Below, one piece after another: positions 17,935 through 26,121 of a DNA stretch of 64,000 nucleotides (its first letter is position 1; each line of letters starts with the position of its first letter). Made by a program: the position numbers and the translations under genes. A model generated the notes under the pieces. That model searched no databases, was not told the origin of the DNA, and saw nothing but the letters and a program-made list of their open reading frames with translations. Origin of the DNA: Ectobacillus funiculus (lineage in GTDB: Bacteria; Bacillota; Bacilli; Bacillales; Bacillaceae_G); NCBI RefSeq assembly GCF_042429435.1, contig NZ_JBHMAF010000100.1. One strand, 5' to 3'.

Positions 17935-18037
17935 CACAATGATGTACATATTTTTTGTTTATCACAATGATGTACATTTGTTCACCAGTAAAATGGGATG
18001 AAACCGTGTACAGATATGTCTTTGAAGATGATAATAT
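17935..18037 (+). promoter_or_regulatory. Promoter and duplicated activator site of the main PTS operon
   Basis: ACAATGATGTACAT occurs twice (copies at 17935-17949 and 17962-17977, 27 bases apart), followed by TAAAATGGGATGAAACCG (17989-18006), two bases, -35 TACAGA (18009-18014), 17 bases and -10 TAATAT (18032-18037). The block matches the promoter at 12774-12849 and has an additional upstream half. It lies just before the PRD regulator gene, suggesting autoactivation. Confidence 0.6.
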
Positions 18038-18062
18038 GAACTTACAGAAAGGAGGGAGACAG

Positions 18063-20123
18063 ATGCAACTTGATGATCGTAGCAATTGCTTACTGCAAGA
18101 AGTGATTACGAATCCTGGAATTAAGAATAAGGACTTAGAAGAAAAATACGGGTTAAGTCGCAGACAAATTGGTTATAGTTTTGACAAAATCAATGACTGG
18201 CTGGAAATAAATAATCTTCCGAGAATCGAAAGAACTCGGCAGGGACTATTCATCGTAAACCCGATTCTTTTTACTTCATTACATGCTGAAAAAGAGAAAG
18301 CTTTTACAAATCAATATCTCCCTTCCGACATAGAAAGAGCAGAGATGATTGTTTTGTTACTACTCAGCCGGAACGAGGAATTATCTTTATTCCATTTTAC
18401 ATCAGCCTTGGATGTAAGTAAGAATACCATATTGAACGATTTGAAAATTGCACAAAACTTGATAGAACCTTATAAACTCAAGATTCATTATTCGAGACAA
18501 CATGGGTATTCAATTGAAGGAAATGAATTTCAAAAGCGTAAGCTGTTAATCAACGTTATTCAGAAGATTCTTGAAATGTACAACGGTCAAGTCTGGATTC
18601 AAAAGCTAGCTAATATTACTAAGGAAGAAATTCAAAACTTACATGAACAAATTGAAAAAGTTGAAAGTAAGTTGAATTTGAAATTTACAGATGAAAAGAT
18701 GGAATCCATGCCTTACATTCTTTCGTTTGTGCTGCGAAGAATTAAGCAAGGTAAGATAATTAATTCCTTTCATATTCATTACGATGAGCTATCAGATACA
18801 AAAGAATACAAAGCAACTGAGGAGCTTTTGTATAACTGGGGGGACATTCCAACTGAGGAGCGGCTATTCGTTACCTTACAGCTTCTGACTACGAATGTAT
18901 CTTCTTCTGAATTATTGACTGAGGAAACAATACCTGATCTTATTCAGGCGGTTGATGAGATGCTAAGACTATTTGAAAAAATGGCCTGTATCGTACTGCA
19001 GGATAAGGAGCAATTGCTGCATAAAATTTTGCTTCATGTAAAGCCAGCATACTATCGAATCAAGTATAAGCTAACGATATCCAACCCGTTGCAGGAGACA
19101 GTTAGTAATGAATTTAAGGAACTACACCACCTTGTGAAAAAGTCAACAAAACCATTATCTGATCTTATTGGAAGTGAAATTCCTGAGAGCGAAAGCACAT
19201 ATTTAACGATGTTGCTTGGGGGCTGGTTATCAAGGCAAGGGGATAGTATCCACCATAAAACAAAAGCTTTAGTGGTTTGTCCAAAGGGAGTGTCTGTGTC
19301 AAGGCTTATGCAAAGTAACTTGAAAGAGCTATTCCCAGAGTTTATTTTTCTAGATGCCTTATCAGTAAGAGAATTTCAACAATATAATCTTGATTACGAT
19401 GTTGTCTTCTCACCAGTGTTTTTACAGACTAAGAAAAAGTTATTTATCGTAAGATCATTTCTTCAGAAAGAAGAAAAATATCGTTTGCGTAAACAGGTTT
19501 TACAAGACCTGCATGGATACATGCCATCAGATATAGATGTGGATATTGTTTTAGATATCATCGAGAAGCATACTGTTATTCAAAATAAGCAGGCTCTCAT
19601 GAAAGAGTTACAACAGTATTTTACGAACAACCAGTCATCATCTATAAAACAGCAACCAGAAACTACTGGAAAGCCTAATTTAAGTGAATTAATTACACCT
19701 GAGACTATTAGTTTGCACCCAGCTGTTTCCTCATGGGAAGAAGCTATACGTCTAGGAGCTCAACCCTTACTTGAAAATGAAAGTATCACTTCTTCGTACG
19801 TGGAAGCAATGATTAAACAGTACGATATGAGTGATCCATATATTATTATCGGTCCAAATTTAGCTATCCCGCATGCTAGTCCAGAAGATGGCGTAAATGA
19901 AGTTGCAATGAGCCTGCTTCGCTTAGAAGAAGGGGTAGATTTTGCCAAGGATCACCCAATAAATATAGTTGTCATCATTGCAGCTAGAGATAAGCAACAA
20001 CATTTACGAGCATTAATGCAATTGACAAGGCTTGCGGTATGTAAAGAAGACATTGATGCAATAATCCAAGCAAAATCAGCTGAGGAAGTTCATGAAATTA
20101 TTGAAAAGTATTCAGTAGAATAA
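18063..20123 (+). CDS. PRD-containing PTS-controlled transcriptional activator (BglG/MtlR-like)
   Basis: 686 residues starting at ATG 18063, which has AAGGAGGGAG upstream; the in-frame 17955 start would lie within the promoter. Domains in order: N-terminal winged helix (about 1-80), a second HTH-like part, two PTS regulation domains (about 180-390), an EIIB-like domain with Cys406 (VCPKGVSVSRL), and an EIIA-like domain with His604 (AIPHAS). Phosphorylation of such sites by HPr and the cognate EII proteins tunes activity to sugar supply. As in MtlR, LicR and ManR, I expect a DNA-binding activator rather than an RNA antiterminator. It opens the main galactitol-type operon. Confidence 0.88.
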   Translation: MQLDDRSNCLLQEVITNPGIKNKDLEEKYGLSRRQIGYSFDKINDWLEINNLPRIERTRQGLFIVNPILFTSLHAEKEKAFTNQYLPSDIERAEMIVLLLLSRNEELSLFHFTSALDVSKNTILNDLKIAQNLIEPYKLKIHYSRQHGYSIEGNEFQKRKLLINVIQKILEMYNGQVWIQKLANITKEEIQNLHEQIEKVESKLNLKFTDEKMESMPYILSFVLRRIKQGKIINSFHIHYDELSDTKEYKATEELLYNWGDIPTEERLFVTLQLLTTNVSSSELLTEETIPDLIQAVDEMLRLFEKMACIVLQDKEQLLHKILLHVKPAYYRIKYKLTISNPLQETVSNEFKELHHLVKKSTKPLSDLIGSEIPESESTYLTMLLGGWLSRQGDSIHHKTKALVVCPKGVSVSRLMQSNLKELFPEFIFLDALSVREFQQYNLDYDVVFSPVFLQTKKKLFIVRSFLQKEEKYRLRKQVLQDLHGYMPSDIDVDIVLDIIEKHTVIQNKQALMKELQQYFTNNQSSSIKQQPETTGKPNLSELITPETISLHPAVSSWEEAIRLGAQPLLENESITSSYVEAMIKQYDMSDPYIIIGPNLAIPHASPEDGVNEVAMSLLRLEEGVDFAKDHPINIVVIIAARDKQQHLRALMQLTRLAVCKEDIDAIIQAKSAEEVHEIIEKYSVE

Positions 20124-20158
20124 AAAATTTATCTATTTAATTGGGAAGGGGAAGCGTT

Positions 20159-20632
20159 ATGAATATGGCATCAGAAAAAGCATTTGTTATTGACCCAGAT
20201 TTAATCTTGTTAAGAGTTCCTTATCTTACAAGAGAAGAGATTTTAACAAACTTAGGTCGAAAATTAGAGGAAAAGGGTTACGCGAAGAAAGGATATACAG
20301 AAGCCTTGCTACAACGCGAGGTTGATTATCCTACAGGAATTAATACGGGTACAATTGGCGTCGCCATTCCGCACACAGACGCAATTCACGTAAATGAAAC
20401 AACAATTGCAGTCGCTGTTTTAGATAACAGTATAGAGTTTGAAGAAATGGGTGGCATGGATGGCACTGTGGATGTAGAGATCGTTCTAGCTCTAGTGGTA
20501 AGCGATCCAAAGGTACACTTATCTTTCTTACAAAAATTAATGGGAATGTTTCAAGAAAAAGAAACCTTACTTCGCATGAAGGAAGCAAAGGAACCTAGTG
20601 AAATACAAGAAATTTTATCAAAACTTATTTAA
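20159..20632 (+). CDS. gatA: PTS EIIA subunit, fructose/mannitol/galactitol type
   Basis: 157 residues. The phosphorylated histidine is His72 in VAIPHTD, preceded by REVDYPTGINTG, the PTS_EIIA_2 signature. It accepts phosphate from HPr and gives it to the GatB proteins. ATG 20159 is used because GGGAAGGGGAAG lies directly upstream; a TTG at 20141 would be inside that site. It lies 35 bases after the regulator and is the only EIIA gene in the window, so it probably serves both EIIB-EIIC sets. Confidence 0.9.
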   Translation: MNMASEKAFVIDPDLILLRVPYLTREEILTNLGRKLEEKGYAKKGYTEALLQREVDYPTGINTGTIGVAIPHTDAIHVNETTIAVAVLDNSIEFEEMGGMDGTVDVEIVLALVVSDPKVHLSFLQKLMGMFQEKETLLRMKEAKEPSEIQEILSKLI

Positions 20633-20655
20633 TACAACAATGGAGGTAAAGGAAA

Positions 20656-20937
20656 ATGGCAAAGAAACGAATTATTGTAGCGTGTGGAGGAGCAGTGGCA
20701 ACTTCTACGGTAGCAGCCACGCGAATTGTAGAATTATGTGAGGAACAAGGGATTTCAGTGGAAGTAGTACAATGTCGTGTATCTGAAATTGCCTCAAACT
20801 GTGACAATGTGGACTTGATTGTAACGACAGCCCGCGTGACAAAAGATTATGGTGTACCGTTGGAAAATGGGATGGCATTCGTTTCTGGTGTCGGCATTGA
20901 AGCAGCAGAAGAACGTATTTTAAGACACCTAAAATAA
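20656..20937 (+). CDS. gatB: PTS galactitol-type EIIB subunit, copy 2
   Basis: 93 residues, Cys10 in IIVACGGAVATST. It differs from copy 3 at a single residue by my reading (Ser34 here, Pro34 there). It has its own TGGAGGT site 24 bases after gatA. A 127-bp spacer without a recognisable gene separates it from copy 3. Such similarity indicates a recent local duplication or gene conversion. Confidence 0.9.
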   Translation: MAKKRIIVACGGAVATSTVAATRIVELCEEQGISVEVVQCRVSEIASNCDNVDLIVTTARVTKDYGVPLENGMAFVSGVGIEAAEERILRHLK

Positions 20938-21064
20938 TCCGATTACGTTGTAGATACAAGATAGCACCTAGATATTGTCTTGGATAAAGGAAGCAAATGA
21001 TTCGGAAAAGTATTAAACATTTTTTATTAAAGCTTACTTAACAAACTTTTGGAGGTAGAGAAAG

Positions 21065-21346
21065 ATGGCAAAGAAAAGAATTATCGTAGCGTGTGGAGGA
21101 GCAGTAGCTACTTCTACAGTGGCAGCAACTCGAATTGTAGAACTATGTGAGGAACAAGGGATCCCAGTAGAGGTAGTACAATGCCGTGTATCTGAGATTG
21201 CCTCAAACTGTGACAATGTGGACTTGATTGTAACGACAGCCCGCGTGACAAAAGATTATGGTGTACCATTGGAAAATGGGATGGCATTCGTTTCCGGTGT
21301 TGGCATTGAAGCGGCAGAAGAGCGTATTTTAAGACATTTAAAGTAA
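21065..21346 (+). CDS. gatB: PTS galactitol-type EIIB subunit, copy 3
   Basis: 93 residues, almost identical to copy 2 in protein and DNA, with the same TTTTGGAGGTAGAG ribosome-binding leader. It lies directly before the second EIIC gene, so it is the likely native partner of that permease, and copy 2 is extra dosage or a variant. Cys10 is retained, so all three EIIB proteins should be active. Confidence 0.9.
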   Translation: MAKKRIIVACGGAVATSTVAATRIVELCEEQGIPVEVVQCRVSEIASNCDNVDLIVTTARVTKDYGVPLENGMAFVSGVGIEAAEERILRHLK

Positions 21347-21390
21347 AACTAAAACCAACATAGGGTGCTAGTCAACAAAGGAGAATGGAC

Positions 21391-22761
21391 ATGAATATTA
21401 TGAAATACATTTTAGACTTAGGTCCATCTGTCATGCTTCCAGTCGTCATCTTTATTTTAGCAGTGTGCTTGAAGGAAAAACCCGGTAAAGCTCTTCGCTC
21501 AGGAATTATGATCGGTATCGGTTTTATTGGAATCAGCTTAGTTGTCGGTCTGATGCTTGATAACCTAGGTCCAGCTGCTAAAGCTATGGCAGAGCGGTTT
21601 GGTGTACATTTATCAGCAGTAGACGTTGGATGGCCGGGGGCAGCTCCAATGGCTTGGGCTTCCTCAGTCGGTGGTTTTGCGATTCCAATCGCAATCGGTG
21701 TGAATGTCCTCATGTTAGTACTAGGATTGACACGGGTTGTAAACGTTGATATTTGGAATGTTTGGCATATGGCTTTTACAGGAGCAATGGTACAAATTGC
21801 TACAGGCAGCTTCGTGTGGGGCGCGATTGGAATAGCTGTGCATGCAGCGTTTGTGTACAAGCTAGGAGATTGGTTAGAACCAGTAACAAAGAAGTACTTT
21901 GAATTAGAGGGACTTGCTGTACCACATGGATCAGCAGCTTACTTGGCACCTTTCGCTATTCCGTTTGAATGGCTGTTTAACAGAATTCCAGGGGTAAGAA
22001 AAATTAACCTAAATGCTGAAAAAATTGAGTCGCGATTAGGTGTAATTGGGGAGCCGATGATTATTGGCGCGATCCTGGGAATGGCGATTGGATTCCTAGC
22101 AGGGTATGACGCAAAAGTGGCATTACAGTTGGGAATGAAAATGGCAGCGGTTATGGTGTTAATGCCAAAAATGGTGAAATGTATCATGGAAGGTTTACTT
22201 CCAGTGGCAGCAGCAGCAAGAAAAATATTAGAGAAGAAATTTAAAGGAAAAGAGTTTTTAATTGGTTTAGACCCGGCCTTATTATTAGGTGATCCACAGG
22301 TAGTATCAGCAAGCTTGATTTTCGTACCGTTAACATTAGTAGTAGCAATGATCGTACCAGGAAACCAAGTATTGCCATTTGGTGATTTAGCAACGATTGG
22401 ATTCTTTGTGGCAATGGCTACTGGGATTCATGGAGGAAATTTATTCCGTACTATCATTTCCGGTTCGTTCATTATGGGAATTACCTTATGGATTTCTACA
22501 CAAATGATTGGGCTGCATACACAGTTAGCAGAGCAAGCGAATGCATTACCAAAAGGAGTTACAGAAGTATCGTCTTTAGACCAAGGCGGATCCCCTATTA
22601 CGTATATGTTAACTCAGTTATTTACCGGTAAATTTGGAACAGGGGTATTGGTTGTTGGTGGCTTGTATATTGTATGTGTCATCTTTACTTTCATCTATTA
22701 CAAACAACAGGTTAAAAAAGATTCCCTAAAAGTGATAGATGGAGAAAGACAAATATCATAA
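21391..22761 (+). CDS. gatC: PTS galactitol-type EIIC permease, copy 2
   Basis: 456 residues from ATG 21391, placed seven bases after AAAGGAG; ATG 21385 would be too close. Conserved GatC segments match copy 1 almost residue for residue (FGVHLSAVDVGWPG, GEPMIIGAILGMAIGFLAGYDA, GIHGGNLFRTIISGSF). Differences cluster in a few loops and the C-terminus. It is the membrane channel for the imported hexitol. A palindrome without a T tail follows before gatD. Confidence 0.9.
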   Translation: MNIMKYILDLGPSVMLPVVIFILAVCLKEKPGKALRSGIMIGIGFIGISLVVGLMLDNLGPAAKAMAERFGVHLSAVDVGWPGAAPMAWASSVGGFAIPIAIGVNVLMLVLGLTRVVNVDIWNVWHMAFTGAMVQIATGSFVWGAIGIAVHAAFVYKLGDWLEPVTKKYFELEGLAVPHGSAAYLAPFAIPFEWLFNRIPGVRKINLNAEKIESRLGVIGEPMIIGAILGMAIGFLAGYDAKVALQLGMKMAAVMVLMPKMVKCIMEGLLPVAAAARKILEKKFKGKEFLIGLDPALLLGDPQVVSASLIFVPLTLVVAMIVPGNQVLPFGDLATIGFFVAMATGIHGGNLFRTIISGSFIMGITLWISTQMIGLHTQLAEQANALPKGVTEVSSLDQGGSPITYMLTQLFTGKFGTGVLVVGGLYIVCVIFTFIYYKQQVKKDSLKVIDGERQIS

Positions 22762-22767
22762 GGAACA

Positions 22768-22805
22768 ACATGATTTGTACTAGATATACTTAGTACAAAT
22801 CATGT
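22768..22805. other. Intercistronic hairpin between EIIC and dehydrogenase genes
   Basis: A perfect 15-bp inverted repeat (ACATGATTTGTACTA / TAGTACAAATCATGT) with an 8-base loop but no T run. It is more likely an mRNA-processing or stability hairpin than a terminator, separating transporter from enzyme cistrons. Confidence 0.6.
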
Positions 22806-22830
22806 AAACCAAAAAGATGGAGCGATGACT

Positions 22831-23871
22831 ATGAGCAAAATGAAAGCACTAGTCGTGTATGGAAAAGAAGATGTACGTCTAAAAGATGTGGATATTCCAG
22901 CATATGCAGAAAATGAAGTGTTAGTAAAAGTAAAGGCATGCGGGATATGTGGATCAGACTTACCACGAGCATTAGATGGGAAAGTACACAGTTATCCGAT
23001 TATTTTAGGACACGAATTTTCTGGTGTAGTGGAGGAAGTGGGCTCTGCAGTGGAACACTTTCAAAAAGGTGATCGGGTAGCGGTCGCACCTTTATTACCT
23101 TGTGGCCATTGTGAGTACTGTAAGACAGGCAAACCAGCAATGTGTGAAGAATATAGTTTCCTAGGGTCACGGCAACATGGTGCTATGGCAGAATATGTAC
23201 CCGTAAAGGCAGAAAATCTAGTAAAAGTACCTGATGAAGTTGACTTTTTGTCAGCAGCGCTGATTGAGCCAATTACAGTAGCTTTGCATGGAATCGATCG
23301 GGTGACGCTTCAGAGTGGGGCAACAGCGGTTGTATTTGGTGCAGGAACAATTGGATTATTGACCCTGCAATGCCTAAAAGCCCGAGGGCTTGGAAAGGTA
23401 TATGTGGTCGATATTGTCGATGAGAAACTGAAGGTTGCCAAGCAAATGGGTGCAGATGAAATCATTAATGCTAAAAACGTAGATGTGCTTGCGTATTTAG
23501 CAGAGCATGGGAAACCTGAATATGCGTTTGAAACGGCAGGGACACCTATTACGCAAATGCAATCCATTGAAGCAGTGAAGAAACTAGGAAAAGTAGTCTT
23601 TGTTGGAACAGCTACACGTGATTTTACTCTTCCTCCAAAAAGTTTTGAAAAAATATTGCGCGGCGAGCTTGAAGTAACAGGATCTTGGATGTCTTATTCA
23701 GCTCCATTCCCAGGCTATGAATGGACAGCAGCCTTGCAATACATTAAGGAAAAGAAAATTAATACAGAGCTGTTCTTGACGCACATTTGCCGCTTAGAAG
23801 AAGGAATTAATGCTTTTTATACGCTAAGAAATCCAGAAGCAAACAGCATTAAAGTCATGTTTGAACTGTAA
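22831..23871 (+). CDS. gatD: Galactitol-1-phosphate 5-dehydrogenase-like zinc alcohol dehydrogenase
   Basis: 346 residues of the zinc-dependent medium-chain dehydrogenase family. The catalytic zinc region is CGICGSDLPR with GHEFSG, structural zinc cysteines are in PCGHCEYCKTGKPAMC, and the NAD-binding motif is GAGTIGLL. Specific similarity to E. coli GatD includes CGSDLPR, LLPC and GSWMSYSAPFPGYEW. It should oxidise the PTS product galactitol-1-phosphate to tagatose-6-phosphate. ATG 22831 is chosen because GATGGAG lies eight bases upstream. Its place after the PTS genes supports the assignment; other hexitol phosphates remain possible. Confidence 0.87.
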   Translation: MSKMKALVVYGKEDVRLKDVDIPAYAENEVLVKVKACGICGSDLPRALDGKVHSYPIILGHEFSGVVEEVGSAVEHFQKGDRVAVAPLLPCGHCEYCKTGKPAMCEEYSFLGSRQHGAMAEYVPVKAENLVKVPDEVDFLSAALIEPITVALHGIDRVTLQSGATAVVFGAGTIGLLTLQCLKARGLGKVYVVDIVDEKLKVAKQMGADEIINAKNVDVLAYLAEHGKPEYAFETAGTPITQMQSIEAVKKLGKVVFVGTATRDFTLPPKSFEKILRGELEVTGSWMSYSAPFPGYEWTAALQYIKEKKINTELFLTHICRLEEGINAFYTLRNPEANSIKVMFEL

Positions 23872-23981
23872 TAGGATTTATGGATGAAAACTGTAGTAAC
23901 TGGTTAGGAAATCTGAAGGTGTACTAGGAATAAAAACATAAAAACATATTATTAAAATAAAACAATAAGGGAGTTTTTCAA

Positions 23982-24857
23982 ATGATTTTAACTAAAACAG
24001 ATAGCAAACTTGTAAACACATATGAAATGTTTCAAAAAGCACAGGCAGGGAAATATGCAATTCCAGCTTTCAATATCCATAACTTAGAAACATTACAAGT
24101 AGTAGTGGAAACAGCGGCAGAGTTAAAGTCTCCAGTTATTCTAGCAGGAACGCCAAGTACAATCAGTTACTGTGGACCAGAATTTTTCGTAGCAATGGCA
24201 GAGACAGCAGCTTCTTTGTACAACATTCCAATTGCAATCCATCTTGATCACTTTGAAAATCTAAAGGATATCCAACGTTGTGTGGAAGCTGGTTTTACAT
24301 CTTGTATGATTGATGCATCTCATGATCCTTTCGAAGAGAATGTTCGCATTGTAAAGGAAGTAGTAGCATATGCGCATAGCAAGGGTGTGACTGTCGAAGC
24401 AGAACTTGGAAGATTAGGCGGTCAAGAGGATGACTTAATTGTTGATGAAAAAGATGCGAAATTTACGAACCCAGCTCAAGCTCGTGAGTTTGTAGAACGC
24501 ACAGGTATTAATTCTCTTGCAGTAGCAATTGGAACTGCACATGGATTATATAAAGGTGAACCAAAACTAGATTTCGAACGTCTTGCTGAAATTCAAAACC
24601 AAGTAGATGCACCGCTTGTGCTACATGGCGCTTCAGATGTACCTGTAGAAGCTGTCCAAAAAGCAATTGATCTTGGTGTTTGCAAAGTAAACGTTGCTAC
24701 TGACCTGAAAATTCCATTTGCGAATGCAGTCAAGTCGTACTTTAACGAAAATCCAGAAGCAAATGACCCTCGTAAATATTTAGCGCCTGCAAAGGAAGCA
24801 ATGGCGAAAGTAGTAGCAGAAAAAATTAGAATGTGCAGAAGTGAAGGAAAAGCATAA
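23982..24857 (+). CDS. gatY: Class II tagatose/fructose-bisphosphate aldolase
   Basis: 291-residue TIM-barrel aldolase of the GatY/KbaY/FbaA class. Zinc-binding histidines appear in HLDHF (about residue 85), GTAHGLYKG (about 190) and LHGASD (about 218), with the catalytic Asp in the HLDH region. It splits tagatose-1,6-bisphosphate into glyceraldehyde-3-phosphate and dihydroxyacetone phosphate. Its stop overlaps the start of the kinase gene by one base (TAATG), so the two are translationally coupled. No GatZ/KbaZ partner is present. Specificity for tagatose is inferred from context. Confidence 0.87.
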   Translation: MILTKTDSKLVNTYEMFQKAQAGKYAIPAFNIHNLETLQVVVETAAELKSPVILAGTPSTISYCGPEFFVAMAETAASLYNIPIAIHLDHFENLKDIQRCVEAGFTSCMIDASHDPFEENVRIVKEVVAYAHSKGVTVEAELGRLGGQEDDLIVDEKDAKFTNPAQAREFVERTGINSLAVAIGTAHGLYKGEPKLDFERLAEIQNQVDAPLVLHGASDVPVEAVQKAIDLGVCKVNVATDLKIPFANAVKSYFNENPEANDPRKYLAPAKEAMAKVVAEKIRMCRSEGKA

Positions 24858-25786
24858 TGATCGGTACAATTACCTTAAATCCTTCTGTTGATATCCGTTA
24901 TACGGTGGAGGAATTTTCGATAGGTAGTGTGACGCGTGTTAAGCAGGTGGAGCGAACAGCAGGTGGAAAAGGATTAAATGTTTCCCGCGTCGCAACCCTA
25001 GTCGGAGAACAGGTACAGGCAGCAGGATTTCTTGGAGGAGCTTCAGGCGATTTTATTCGGTCTGAGATTAAGAAATCGGATATTTTTGATGCATTTGTGC
25101 AAATTCAAGGAGAAACAAGGTCTTGTCATAATATTATGGGTGAAAGTGTTTCAAGTACGGAGCTGCTTGAACCAGGCCCTTACATCGATTCACAGGCTTT
25201 GGAAGTATTTCATCAAACGTATGAGCGTATGTTGTCAGAATGTAAGGTCATTACAGCGAGTGGTTCCTTGCCACAGGGGATCCCACAAACTTACTACAAT
25301 CAGTTAATTACGAAAGCAAATGAAAAAGGTGTGAGGTTTTTATTAGATACGAGTGGTGAAAGTTTGAAAGCAGCAGTTGCAGCTAAACCATTTTTCTTAA
25401 AACCGAACCATGAGGAATTAGAGATACTTATCGGGAAAAAGGTAAGTTCTGAACAAGATATTCACGAAGCACTCCAGATGTTATCCGACAAGGGGATTTC
25501 ATTCTGCGTGATCTCAATGGGGAAAAAAGGCTCTATGGCAATCGTAGATGGTGAAAAATATCGAGTGACATTTCCTGCTGTTCAAGCCGTTAACACAGTA
25601 GGATCTGGGGATTCATTTGTGGCGGGAATAGCAGTTGCTTTAAGTAGGGGATATAACGCGGAAGAAACACTTGCTTTTGCATCTGCATGCGGCACTGCCA
25701 ATGCACTTGAATCGCAAACAGGATTCGTCCAACAGGAGACGGTTGATTTTCTCAAGCAGCAAGTAAAGGTAGAAAAAATCATTTAA
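24857..25786 (+). CDS. PfkB-family kinase: tagatose-6-phosphate or 1-phosphofructokinase
   Basis: 309 residues of the ribokinase-like LacC/FruK group. The N-terminus is TITLNPSVDIRYTV, the GG-containing substrate motif is RTAGGKGLNVSRV, and the C-terminal anion hole with catalytic Asp is NTVGSGDSFVAG. It makes the bisphosphate used by the aldolase encoded just before it, most likely by phosphorylating tagatose-6-phosphate. With gatD and gatY it completes the route from galactitol-1-phosphate to triose phosphates. FruK-type specificity cannot be excluded by sequence alone. Confidence 0.87.
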   Translation: MIGTITLNPSVDIRYTVEEFSIGSVTRVKQVERTAGGKGLNVSRVATLVGEQVQAAGFLGGASGDFIRSEIKKSDIFDAFVQIQGETRSCHNIMGESVSSTELLEPGPYIDSQALEVFHQTYERMLSECKVITASGSLPQGIPQTYYNQLITKANEKGVRFLLDTSGESLKAAVAAKPFFLKPNHEELEILIGKKVSSEQDIHEALQMLSDKGISFCVISMGKKGSMAIVDGEKYRVTFPAVQAVNTVGSGDSFVAGIAVALSRGYNAEETLAFASACGTANALESQTGFVQQETVDFLKQQVKVEKII

Positions 25787-25804
25787 ATAGTTTCATAGTC
25801 GAGA

Positions 25805-25836
25805 GAAAGCCAAGGACAGTTTGTCTCTTGGCTTTC
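25805..25836 (+). other. Intercistronic hairpin before the HPr gene
   Basis: GAAAGCCAAG / CTTGGCTTTC inverted repeat around a 12-base loop, without a T tail. It may act as an mRNA processing or partial termination point between kinase and HPr cistrons. Confidence 0.55.
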
Positions 25837-25857
25837 AAATATGGGAGGAATGAAACA

Positions 25858-26121
25858 ATGGTGAAAAAGACATTTACAATTATTGATCAATCAGGTATTC
25901 ATGCGCGCCCAGCGACAGTCCTGGTGAACATTGCAAGCAAATTTGATGCTGAAATGAATTTGGAGTATAACGGAAAAACAGTCAATTTAAAGTCGATCAT
26001 GGGTGTGATGTCTTTAGGAGTTCCTAAAGATGCTGAGATTCATATTACTGTAGAAGGTTCTCGCGCCGAAGAAGCGATTACAGCCCTAGAAGATGCTGCG
26101 AGAAAGGCTGGTATCGTGTAA
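25858..26121 (+). CDS. ptsH: HPr phosphocarrier protein
   Basis: 87 residues with catalytic His15 in SGIHARPATVLV and regulatory Ser46 in NLKSIMGVMSLG, the site used by HPr kinase in Firmicutes. It is therefore a full HPr and not the Crh type. ATG 25858 has GGGAGGA upstream. It relays phosphate from enzyme I to EIIA. Its stop overlaps the enzyme I start (TAATG). Finding it inside a sugar-specific operon is unusual; whether the genome has another ptsH cannot be seen here. Confidence 0.92.
   Translation: MVKKTFTIIDQSGIHARPATVLVNIASKFDAEMNLEYNGKTVNLKSIMGVMSLGVPKDAEIHITVEGSRAEEAITALEDAARKAGIV

Noticed and set aside
17955..18062. Upstream in-frame start for the PRD regulator
   Set aside because: It would translate the shared promoter block. 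The ATG at 18063 has a strong AAGGAGGGAG site.
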